A stretch of 29,252 bases of DNA from NCBI GenBank assembly GCA_039794405.1, contig JBDIVL010000053.1, positions 1 to 29,252 on the forward strand, given 5' to 3'. Origin of the DNA: JBDIVL01 sp039794405 (GTDB lineage Bacteria; Planctomycetota; Brocadiia; Brocadiales; Brocadiaceae). Positions 23,528 through 29,252 of this stretch are shown here, piece after piece. The notes beneath the pieces are model-generated. The model was not told the origin of the DNA, ran no database searches, and saw nothing but the letters and a program-made list of their open reading frames with translations. Within the stretch, counting starts at the first letter, position 1. Each line of letters opens with the position of its first letter. A program made the position numbers and the translations under genes.

Positions 23528-24325
23528 CTACGTTTTCTTTTCTTGAATTCTTTCTTGTTTCTCTTTTACTTTTTCTTCAATGGCACCGGATAAACTTTCT
23601 TCTAAGGAATTCAGATAGTTCCCTAAACTCCATGCAATTTTTCTTCCATCAGCCACCAGCTCAATACCACAAATTAAGTCAGAGGATACCTTAAACTGTA
23701 CATTAATATCCTTTGCAATTTGATCCCGTATTTCCTGAACCATTTTTTGACGCATTTCTTGTGGAATTTCAAATGCACTGGATATATCAACTTCATATGC
23801 TGACCTGCGGACAGATTCTCTCAGCAGTTGCCTCTCATGCTCGTCTAGTTTTTGAATTCGCTTCAGAAAGACATCAATTATTTGCCGTCCCAGATCAACA
23901 TTAGCCAGATCTGCCAGAGAACGGCGTGCAATTGCATAAATCTCTTCACAAACTTTCTTACGGAGATCGTTCATGAACGCCTGTTTCTCACGCTGGATTG
24001 ACTCATACCACCGAACCCTAATATCATGGACTTCATCACTTGCCTTTTTTTGCAATTCCTTTCGCCAGGACTCTACTTCTTCTTTCATTTTTGCCAGTAT
24101 CTCTTCTCTTTTTTTATCCAATTCATTAAGCTTTTTTTGATGAATCTCAGCATTCTGTTCTGCCTCTTCTCTTTTCTTTTCAGCTTCTTTCCACCGGGAG
24201 GCAATCTTTCTCTCACGTTCGTCCATAACTTTTGTGATACGGCCATATAGTAAATATTTCAAAACAACTACAAGGATAATAAAATTAATAATCTGGGCTA
24301 TAAGCGTGAACAAATCAACTTCCAT
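23528..24325 (-). CDS. atpF: N-ATPase long subunit b with delta-like C-terminal region
   Basis: At 265 residues this is far longer than the usual subunit b (about 155-170). It has one N-terminal membrane helix (about 5-27, L-I-A-Q-I-I-N-F-I-I-L-V-V-V-L), a highly charged coiled coil (about 35-130), and then a C-terminal part. That part has S-S-A-F-E-I-P, S-S-D-L-I-C-G-I-E-L-V-A-D-G and S-L-G-N-Y-L-N-S-L, resembling the end of subunit delta. There is no separate atpH in the operon, so this protein probably serves as both peripheral stalk and cap. The long b is typical of N-ATPases. Two bases separate the atpE stop from its ATG. Confidence 0.92.
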   Translation of the reverse strand: MEVDLFTLIAQIINFIILVVVLKYLLYGRITKVMDERERKIASRWKEAEKKREEAEQNAEIHQKKLNELDKKREEILAKMKEEVESWRKELQKKASDEVHDIRVRWYESIQREKQAFMNDLRKKVCEEIYAIARRSLADLANVDLGRQIIDVFLKRIQKLDEHERQLLRESVRRSAYEVDISSAFEIPQEMRQKMVQEIRDQIAKDINVQFKVSSDLICGIELVADGRKIAWSLGNYLNSLEESLSGAIEEKVKEKQERIQEKKT

Positions 24326-24328
24326 GTA

Positions 24329-24607
24329 TTATTTTCCTGCCTGTTCAATTACACGATTCCAGAACGGATTAGCGAAAATGAGAATCACCGATACAACGAA
24401 ACAGTAAATAGCTGTTGATTCTATCATAGCCAACCCGACGAATAATGTCCGGGTAATCGTACCTGACTCATCTGGCTGCTGTGCAATGGCGCTCATTGCC
24501 TGCGCTAACGCCCTGGCTTCTCCCAGTGCTGGACCAATAGAACCTATAGCAATCGTTAACCCTGCAATAATGATGGATATTACACCAATATTATTTATAC
24601 CTTCCAT
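24329..24607 (-). CDS. atpE: N-ATPase subunit c, Na+-type rotor ring subunit
   Basis: A 92-residue hairpin of two membrane helices (about 7-43 and 53-80) that forms the ion-carrying rotor ring. Helix 1 carries G-P-A-L-G-E-A with Glu30, at the position of Gln32 in the Propionigenium/Ilyobacter Na+ ring. Helix 2 carries M-I-E-S-T-A-I-Y with Glu63, Ser64, Thr65 and Tyr68, matching the Na+ ligands Glu65, Ser66, Thr67 and Tyr70. The polar loop A-Q-Q-P-D-E-S-G is normal. The paired carboxylates in both helices are characteristic of N-ATPases. A strong AAAGGAGGT ribosome-binding site precedes the ATG, as expected for the most abundant subunit, and 84 nt separate it from atpB. Confidence 0.95.
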   Translation of the reverse strand: MEGINNIGVISIIIAGLTIAIGSIGPALGEARALAQAMSAIAQQPDESGTITRTLFVGLAMIESTAIYCFVVSVILIFANPFWNRVIEQAGK

Positions 24608-24691
24608 TCCATATACCTCCTTTCTTCTCGTAACCTATAATAGGCCTGATCTCTTTTGTAATCACCCAATATTTTGAATAATTACCTTTCT

Positions 24692-25357
24692 CTAGACGGT
24701 CCGAATTGCGGATCCAATATATACCATCGCAAGAACAGCAAAAATATATGCCTGGATCTGTCCGATCAATAATTCCAGCGCATGCATTAATATGGGAACA
24801 AACAAAGGGACAATGGATACTAAGACGGCAATGATTATGGTTCCGCTCATCACATTCCCAAAGAGGCGAACAGCAAGCGACAGGGTACGTGTGAATCTTC
24901 CTATGATATTAAATGGCAAGAGAAAAACCGTAGGTTCTATGTAATGTTTAAAATATTTAATAAAACCCCGTTGTCTAACACCATACACAGGAACTGCAAA
25001 AAAAACACAAATGGCTAGTGCCGCGGTGGTAGAGAAAGAACCTGTTGGAGGGTAATAGACAGGTACAAAGCTTAAAATATTTGAAACTGAAATAAATAAA
25101 AATAATGTACCCAAAAAAGGCAAGAATCGGTCTGGTTTCTCTTGAGTAGTATCCTGAATCTGGTTTCTCATGTAACCTACTATTGTCTCAAGGGAGTTCT
25201 GCCAGCGGGATAGCTGATATCCTGAGGTAAGATTTCTTGTAGTCAACCACGCGGTAATAATCAAAATTACCATAACGATCCAGCTATAGAAAAGAGTCGA
25301 ATTTATCTTAAAAAATGTCCATTTCCAGAATATTATCGAGTCAGGGTTTATCTCCAT
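24692..25357 (-). CDS. atpB: N-ATPase subunit a
   Basis: A 221-residue polytopic membrane stator that holds the ion half-channels. The essential Arg is Arg164 in S-L-A-V-R-L-F-G-N-V, the counterpart of E. coli Arg210. Other family marks are P-P-T-G-S-F-S-T-T-A-A-L-A (103-115), P-F-N-I-I-G-R-F-T-R-T-L-S (148-160) and the last helix with E-L-L-I-G-Q-I-Q-A-Y-I-F (195-206). About five membrane helices are visible. It is shorter than the usual housekeeping subunit a (240-270). The start lies one base after the atpR stop. Confidence 0.95.
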   Translation of the reverse strand: MEINPDSIIFWKWTFFKINSTLFYSWIVMVILIITAWLTTRNLTSGYQLSRWQNSLETIVGYMRNQIQDTTQEKPDRFLPFLGTLFLFISVSNILSFVPVYYPPTGSFSTTAALAICVFFAVPVYGVRQRGFIKYFKHYIEPTVFLLPFNIIGRFTRTLSLAVRLFGNVMSGTIIIAVLVSIVPLFVPILMHALELLIGQIQAYIFAVLAMVYIGSAIRTV

Positions 25358-25358
25358 A

Positions 25359-25685
25359 TTATTTACCCTTTATAGAGAGCATAAGATGACCGGAACAGTA
25401 CCGTACAAGATATATCCGCATGACAAGGAATCCCAGCATACAGGCCATGAGCCGTTCCCAACGACCATCCATAGTTTTAATGATAAGACATAATGCGGAT
25501 AAGATAATAATCGTACGTCCGATGAAACTCCCCAGCATCAAACTTTTAGGCCTGCGTACCAGTGAAATGGTTCGAACGGTCAGCCATAAACTGCCATAGT
25601 AGAAAATACTGATCCCGATACCCGCAGTAAGCTGTAATACACAAAAAATGTTATCGTATGTGATTACATATGATAGATGCGACAT
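25359..25685 (-). CDS. atpR: N-ATPase accessory membrane subunit AtpR
   Basis: A 108-residue protein with three predicted membrane helices (about 15-38, 48-67 and 80-95). The pattern G-I-G-I-S-I-F-Y-Y-G-S-L-W-L-T-V-R (22-38), then L-G-S-F-I-G-R-T, then W-E-R-L-M-A-C-M-L-G-F-L-V-M-R fits AtpR, which is found only in N-ATPase operons. AtpR is thought to supply arginines that help c-ring assembly or plug its carboxylates. Position between atpQ and atpB is canonical. The ATG is preceded by GAGGAGG, 10 nt upstream. A degenerate antiporter-like frame separates it from atpQ here. Confidence 0.85.
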   Translation of the reverse strand: MSHLSYVITYDNIFCVLQLTAGIGISIFYYGSLWLTVRTISLVRRPKSLMLGSFIGRTIIILSALCLIIKTMDGRWERLMACMLGFLVMRIYLVRYCSGHLMLSIKGK

Positions 25686-25746
25686 ATTTCATTTTCCTCC
25701 TCTTTCTGAACCACCGTTTTAGAAGTGACCGAAGGAACGTGGAAGA

Positions 25747-25947
25747 TTATACATGTGACAATCCGATACGAGTACCATTGCTGAAAATACATAGTAAATC
25801 AAAAGAGGTATCGATCTTCACTGCATCGGGATCTCGAATAAACACTAATCCAGCAAATAATGCTCCAACGGTGACTGAAAATCCAAGCCAGTTTGCCAGT
25901 GCCGTAATTACGAAACCGATACCTGCAAACAAAATTTCCTTTGCCAT
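25747..25947 (-). pseudogene. Fragment resembling a CPA2/Kef-type cation/proton antiporter
   Basis: A 66-codon frame lies between atpQ and atpR, a place where N-ATPase operons normally have nothing. It reads F-A-G-I-G-F-V-I-T-A-L-A-N-W-L-G-F-S-V, then T-V-G-A-L-F-A-G-L-V-F-I-R-D-P-D-A-V-K and S-F-D-L-L. The L-G-F-S-x-x-x-G-A-L-F-A-G-L-V motif followed by a short polar loop is typical of the second half of CPA2 (Kef/NapA-like) antiporters. After S-F-D-L-L-C-I-F it degenerates (S-N-G-T-R-I-G-L-S-H-V, stop) where the family continues with a hydrophobic F-F-F-I-x-I-G-L. The ATG has a GGGA ribosome-binding site 12 nt after atpQ. It is either a dead fragment or a two-helix membrane peptide. Confidence 0.5.
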
Positions 25948-25959
25948 AATCCCTATAGA

Positions 25960-26244
25960 TCAGGCACTCTGGCTCTCCCTTCGAACCCAATACCATGCAT
26001 TCAGGCACCCAATAATCAGGCCAAAAGTGAGAAACATAAGTGCCCAGGAAAATCTGTTCGGCCATGTCTTATCGATCCATAAGCCTATCGCCGCAAAGGC
26101 AACCGTGGGGATTGAGACTGACCATCCCACAACACCAAACATTCCCAAACCATATAAGATTCCACGTTTCTTTTCCTGTCGGCCCTTTATCTTGCGGGTT
26201 TCTTTATCCTTTACCTTTTTTTTGAATTCTTCTAAATACTCCAT
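25960..26244 (-). CDS. atpQ: N-ATPase accessory subunit AtpQ (AtpI/AtpZ-like)
   Basis: A 94-residue protein with a charged N-terminal coil (about 1-28, rich in Lys and Glu) and two membrane helices (about 32-57 and 66-87). The sequence G-I-L-Y-G-L-G-M-F-G-V-V-G-W, G-L-W-I-D-K-T-W-P and F-L-T-F-G-L-I-I-G-C-L-N-A-W is typical of the AtpI/AtpZ-like family that includes AtpQ. These proteins are linked to c-ring assembly or Mg2+/Ca2+ supply. It lies 24 nt after atpC and matches the second accessory gene of N-ATPase operons. Confidence 0.85.
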   Translation of the reverse strand: MEYLEEFKKKVKDKETRKIKGRQEKKRGILYGLGMFGVVGWSVSIPTVAFAAIGLWIDKTWPNRFSWALMFLTFGLIIGCLNAWYWVRRESQSA

Positions 26245-26268
26245 TTTTCTTATCCTATTTTATCTCTG

Positions 26269-26646
26269 TTATCGAAATTTCAAAAACCGGCGAATAAAGC
26301 TGGATTCCATCTTTGCTATCGCTGAACGGGCCTTTTTCTCTTGTTCGCTCAGGGCCAGAAATTGTTCTTCTACGGTCTGTTTTAAACTTCCCAGATCCGG
26401 CCCACGCATTGCGTTCCTTGTAGAAACAAGGATTTCTGAACCTGATTTCACCAAAATCCCTTCATCAACAGCAAGAAACTCCTCATTTTCTTCCTGAGAC
26501 ACAAAAGAAAGAAGACCCGGAACAAGTGCAGCCACATAGTCAATATGCCTTGGCAAGAGGCAAAAACAGCCATCTTCCGCCTCAGCAATTACCCTGGTTA
26601 CCTCCTGATTAATAAATATCTCAGCCGGTAACAATATTTTCAGCAT
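26269..26646 (-). CDS. atpC: N-ATPase subunit epsilon
   Basis: A 125-residue rotor subunit made of an N-terminal beta sandwich (L-K-I-L-L-P-A-E-I-F, then F-C-L-L-P-R-H-I-D-Y-V-A-A-L-V-P-G-L-L) and a C-terminal helical part (about 90-120). The central D-E-G-I-L-V-K-S-G-S-E-I-L-V-S-T region is normal. The ATG at 26646 overlaps the atpD stop as TGATG; a TTG one codon upstream (26649) would also keep the frame, but the ATG is preferred. The overlap means that it is translated with atpD. Confidence 0.92.
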   Translation of the reverse strand: MLKILLPAEIFINQEVTRVIAEAEDGCFCLLPRHIDYVAALVPGLLSFVSQEENEEFLAVDEGILVKSGSEILVSTRNAMRGPDLGSLKQTVEEQFLALSEQEKKARSAIAKMESSFIRRFLKFR

Positions 26647-28040
26647 CAAGATTTTTTTACCTCACCTATACTTCCTGTCATATAAAGCGATTCCTCAGGC
26701 CACGCTGCAAATTCGTCACTCATGATACGTTCACAGCCGTCAAGTGCATCTTCTAAACTAACCGTTTTACCCTGACGGCCTGTAAATTGTTCCGTAGTAA
26801 AAAATGGCTGAGTTAAAAATCTCTCTAACCTTCGGGCACGGTTTACCGTCTTTTGTTCTTTTTGAGAGAGTTCCTCCAACCCTAGCATAGCAATAATATC
26901 TTTCAGTTCCTCATACTCTTCTAAAGTTTGCCTGACACTTTGAGCTATATTGTAATGCCTGTTTCCCACAATATTTGCTGTCAGCATCTTTGAACCTGAC
27001 TGGAGCGGATCGATTGCGGGATAAAATCCTTGACTTGCTCTTTTACGGGATAATACTACCGAAGCAGAGAGATGTCCGAAAGTATGTACCGCCGCAGGAT
27101 CAGTAAAATCATCGGCGGGGACATATACGGCTTGAACTGAAGTAATAGCACCCGATTGTGTATTCGAAATCCTCTCTTCAAGTTCCGCAAGGTCTGTCTC
27201 TAACGTTGGCTGATACCCAACACGGGAAGGAATTCTTCCCAGGAGACCTGAGACTTCAGCCCCGGCTTGTACGAAACGGAAGATGTTATCAATGAGAAGT
27301 AATACGTCACGTTTCTCTTCATCACGAAAATATTCAGCCATAGTAAGCGCTGCATGCCCAACCCGGAACCGTGCACCTGGCTGTTCATTCATTTGGCCAA
27401 AGATCAGGATGGCGTTATTTAACACACCAACCTTTTGGATTTCCCGATAAATCTCTTCTCCCTCACGGCAGCGTTCTCCGATACCACAAAATAAACTAAT
27501 TCCCCGATACCGTTTTGCCATGTTATTGATCATCTCCATAATCAAAACTGTTTTGCCAACGCCGGCACCTCCAAACATTCCCGCTTTCCCGCCCTGCTCT
27601 AAAGGAGAAAGGACATCTATTGCCTTAATACCCGTTTCAAATATTTTCTGGGTAACAATCCGTTGAGATAGAGGCACGGGCCTTTGGTGGATAGAACGCC
27701 ATTCTACATCTTTACATTTTTCTTTCTTATCAATGGTCTCTCCAAATACGTTAAATACCCTGGACAGGAGCTGTTTCCCTACCGGAACCTTGAGAGGCTG
27801 GCCTAAATCAACAACAGCAGACCCTCGATATAACCCCATTGTCGGTGTCAAAGCAATGCCACGAACTGTTTTTGAATCAAGATGAAGCATGACTTCGGTT
27901 ACAACATTTCCCTGATCGCCAGCCTTAAGCTGATTATAAATTCCGGGAAGTCTATCAGGAAAGTACGCATCAATTACACTTCCCCTGATGGAAACTACTG
28001 TTCCACGGTTCAATTGTGCAAAATCCCTTATTTCGTTCAT
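26646..28040 (-). CDS. atpD: N-ATPase subunit beta (catalytic)
   Basis: A 464-residue catalytic subunit of the F1 head. The P-loop is GGAGVGKT (157-164). G-E-R-C-R-E-G-E-E (usually GERTREGND) carries the catalytic Glu region, and L-L-L-I-D-N-I-F-R-F the Walker B. S-R-V-G-Y-Q-P-T-L and V-Y-V-P-A-D-D-F-T-D-P-A are intact. The frame stays open 32 codons further upstream to 28136, but that part crosses a palindrome and shows no beta-like sequence. M-N-E-I-R-D-F-A-Q-L at 28040 gives the normal length. The ribosome-binding site is weak. This is the first gene of the N-ATPase operon. Confidence 0.95.
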   Translation of the reverse strand: MNEIRDFAQLNRGTVVSIRGSVIDAYFPDRLPGIYNQLKAGDQGNVVTEVMLHLDSKTVRGIALTPTMGLYRGSAVVDLGQPLKVPVGKQLLSRVFNVFGETIDKKEKCKDVEWRSIHQRPVPLSQRIVTQKIFETGIKAIDVLSPLEQGGKAGMFGGAGVGKTVLIMEMINNMAKRYRGISLFCGIGERCREGEEIYREIQKVGVLNNAILIFGQMNEQPGARFRVGHAALTMAEYFRDEEKRDVLLLIDNIFRFVQAGAEVSGLLGRIPSRVGYQPTLETDLAELEERISNTQSGAITSVQAVYVPADDFTDPAAVHTFGHLSASVVLSRKRASQGFYPAIDPLQSGSKMLTANIVGNRHYNIAQSVRQTLEEYEELKDIIAMLGLEELSQKEQKTVNRARRLERFLTQPFFTTEQFTGRQGKTVSLEDALDGCERIMSDEFAAWPEESLYMTGSIGEVKKS

Positions 28041-28079
28041 CTCGCAATTTTTAAAATACCATCGTATTTTCGCTCTTCC

Positions 28080-28106
28080 GTTACAGAAAAAATCGGTTTC
28101 TGTAAC
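28080..28106. promoter_or_regulatory. Perfect 10-bp inverted repeat in the atpD leader
   Basis: The arms GTTACAGAAA and TTTCTGTAAC pair perfectly around AAATCGG, 40 nt upstream of the atpD ATG. No U-tract follows on either strand, so it is not an ordinary terminator. It could be a dimeric repressor or activator site, or a leader stem-loop controlling the N-ATPase operon. Confidence 0.5.
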
Positions 28107-28727
28107 GTTTGACCAGCCCCAGGATGGCAGGGGCACATGTTACCTGCCTCTACTTCCTCTCTCATACATGGAAAGGAATCAGGACAGGGGTAAACCGGAT
28201 TTTATTGTTTTCGTAATTATTAATTGAAGTAAACAGAGAAAAGAATTTGATGTGGAAAGACGCATGAAAGACGCATCCGGCTGTTGTTATTTCTGGAGAA
28301 GCAAAAATCCACGCCTTACACAAAACTTCACCTGGATCATAACAGAAATCAACTTTACGAAAATGACGGGAATGAAACAGATACTATCAATTTCGTTACA
28401 GGCCCCTTTGACCTTTAACCTAATAATTGGTATCAAAAAATATACCATGCATGGGAAAAATTGGTTTTACTGAGGTTTTAATAATAAAAATAGTCCTTAA
28501 TGGAAGAGAAAAGAGAAGAGATCGGTAAAATAGGAACGGTACGATGTGACATATCACAGAAGTGTGTTGTCACAGGGATGTGTCAAGGCACGTTTTGATA
28601 AAACAGAGTTTTTAAATATATGAGGCCTTCGGCGGCTTTTAAACAGTATAGTGGCAAGGTGCGCCTGCCACTTACATAACACTTACATAAGCGGTTTAAT
28701 ATCCCTATATACGTCAAGACAAGCCGA

Positions 28728-28805
28728 GTAGGGTGGGCATTGCCCACCAAAATATCGCTCATTCGTCCCACATTGCTTGTTTTTGGTGGGCAATGCCCAC
28801 CCTAC
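28728..28805. repeat. Nested palindromic element (MITE-like)
   Basis: Two perfect 25-bp inverted arms (28728-28752 and 28781-28805, outer ends GTAGGGTGGGC and GCCCACCCTAC) enclose 28 nt. Each arm is itself a palindrome (GGTGGGCATTGCCCACC), so the DNA can fold as one long stem or two separate ones. No coding capacity is present. It looks like a non-autonomous palindromic repeat. Confidence 0.8.
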
Positions 28806-28860
28806 ATGGCTTTTTATAATACCTACGTAGGGGCGAAAATCTTCAACCCCCTATCAAGAG

Positions 28861-29080
28861 TGAAACTCCTATACGTGAACTTATCGTCTTCGGTGAACTC
28901 ATGGTTGGTTCAATTTTGTAGATTGAACCATATGTTTAAACATTGCCCATATGTTCCTGATTGGAGTGCCAGGCAGAGGGAATATGCAAAACGTTTCAGT
29001 TCAATTGTGGACAGTTGAACCAACCCCGTACCACCTTAAAATCCGCATACATGAAATGCACATTCCTATACGACCAAAAT
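28861..29080 (+). repeat. Modular dispersed repeat, copy F
   Basis: This copy lines up with copy A from its start (GAAACTCCTATACGTGAACT here, GAAATTCCTAAACGTTTAAT there). It then has the hairpin GGTTCAATT/GATTGAACC (28907-28929), a spacer with GATTGGAGTGCCAGGCAGAG, and the second hairpin AGTTCAATTG...CAGTTGAACC (28998-29021). The closing module CATACATGAAATGCACATTC ends near 29070. The spacer matches that of copy B (GATTGGTACCGGGCTTAGGG). Confidence 0.75.
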
Positions 29081-29112
29081 AAACAGTAATACATCCCACA
29101 GTACACCCTTAC

Positions 29113-29252
29113 TTAATGTTGCAATACCTCTTCTTCCAGTTTAATACTATACGTATCAAGGATCGTACCCTGTGATTTATCCAGATTTCCCAAGGATATC
29201 ATATAGTCAATAACTGCCTTTGCTTCATTAGCTTCCGCAGTAGCAAGATCTT
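29113..29252 (-). CDS. TolC-like outer-membrane efflux protein, C-terminal end (runs off the right edge)
   Basis: The last 45 codons of a minus-strand gene. They read D-L-A-T-A-E-A-N-E-A-K-A-V-I-D-Y-M-I-S-L-G-N-L-D-K-S-Q-G-T-I-L-D. The pattern A-x-x-N-x-x-x-A-x-x-D-Y-x-x-S-L-x-x-L-x-x-x-x-G is the C-terminal helix of outer-membrane efflux (OEP/TolC) proteins. These form the outer channel of type I and RND exporters. The gene body is outside the window. It points towards the N-ATPase operon but is separated from it by about 1 kb of repeats. Confidence 0.7.
   Translation of the reverse strand, partial: DLATAEANEAKAVIDYMISLGNLDKSQGTILDTYSIKLEEEVLQH

Larger units (their letters stand above)
28107..29112. 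other. About 1 kb without a gene upstream of the N-ATPase operon
   Basis: No credible coding frame was found; a 73-codon plus-strand frame at 28252-28473 has no recognisable features. The stretch contains TGTGACATATCACA (28545-28558), a symmetric TGTGA/TCACA pair with a spacing of four. It also contains a dispersed-repeat word (GAGGCCTTCGGCGGCTTTT from 28621), a large nested palindrome (28728-28805) and repeat copy F (28861-29080). The atpD promoter is expected in the left part but cannot be placed with confidence. Confidence 0.5.

Noticed and set aside
25799..26065. 88-codon minus-strand frame overlapping atpQ and the antiporter fragment
   Set aside because: It lies in another frame of the same strand, has no motif, and the atpQ frame and the antiporter-like frame both explain the sequence better.
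25670..26497. 275-codon plus-strand open frame across atpR, atpQ and atpC
   Set aside because: It runs antisense through three supported genes, lacks recognisable domains and is explained as a chance frame opposite them.
28041..28136. N-terminal extension of atpD to an upstream start
   Set aside because: The extra 32 codons cross the GTTACAGAAA palindrome, resemble no beta subunit and would make the protein longer than usual.
28252..28473. 73-codon plus-strand open frame in the gap upstream of atpD
   Set aside because: No ribosome-binding site or family resemblance was seen, and the amino-acid pattern looks random. It could only be revived by transcript or peptide data.
131..29080. Possible CRISPR array from the recurring hairpin words
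   Set aside because: The repeats are dispersed over kilobases, differ in length and orientation, and are not separated by uniform unique spacers; no cas genes are present.

Overview
The window is about 29 kb of AT-leaning bacterial DNA. Nearly every real gene lies on the minus strand, so it is transcribed from right to left. Its centrepiece is a complete N-ATPase operon, the laterally mobile, Na+-type F-ATPase with gene order atpD-C-Q-R-B-E-F-A-G. This, together with the gene mix (PRC-barrel, BON and DUF2267 proteins, a TreT-like trehalose synthase, an archaeal-looking P-loop kinase) and abundant intergenic palindromic repeats, would fit an anammox-type planctomycete (Brocadiales). No rRNA, tRNA or lineage marker is present, so that placement is an inference of modest confidence.

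Layout in transcription order, from the right end. (1) 29252-29113 is the C-terminus of a TolC-like outer-membrane efflux protein. It is followed by roughly 1 kb without a gene, full of palindromes and dispersed repeats. (2) 28040-21090 is the N-ATPase operon. The c subunit carries a full Na+-type ligand set, subunit b is long and ends in a delta-like region, and a 66-codon fragment resembling a cation/proton antiporter is lodged between atpQ and atpR. A TreT-type trehalose synthase follows only 19 nt behind atpG. (3) 19518-12488 holds a site-2-type membrane protease with CBS domains, which overlaps a D-2-hydroxyacid dehydrogenase. Next come two PRC-barrel proteins flanking two exported multi-BON proteins with four and six BON domains. 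(4) 12308-4628 is a central-carbon block: gap, a dodecin-like protein, a P-loop kinase, ppsA and pgk, interleaved with two DUF2267 genes and the stump of a third. (5) 4499-405 holds a ligA remnant in which the middle of the ligase has been removed in frame, then a SERCA-like Ca2+ P-type ATPase and a galT-family uridylyltransferase. (6) At the left edge is the 3' end of an IS5-type transposase on the plus strand.

Taken together, ppsA, pgk and gap provide steps of gluconeogenesis, and the GalT-family and TreT proteins act on sugar phosphates and nucleotide sugars. The N-ATPase and Ca2+-ATPase handle cations, and the BON, PRC and site-2 protease proteins look like envelope or stress functions. 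My inference is that this is a stress or energy-limitation island. No regulator is encoded in the window to prove it.

The non-coding DNA is unusually structured. A modular repeat, built around hairpins of the form GGTTCAATC-loop-GATTGAACC with recurring words such as AGGCCTTCGGCGACTTTT and CATACATAAAATGAAATTCC, recurs in at least six intergenic gaps and coincides with at least one gene truncation.
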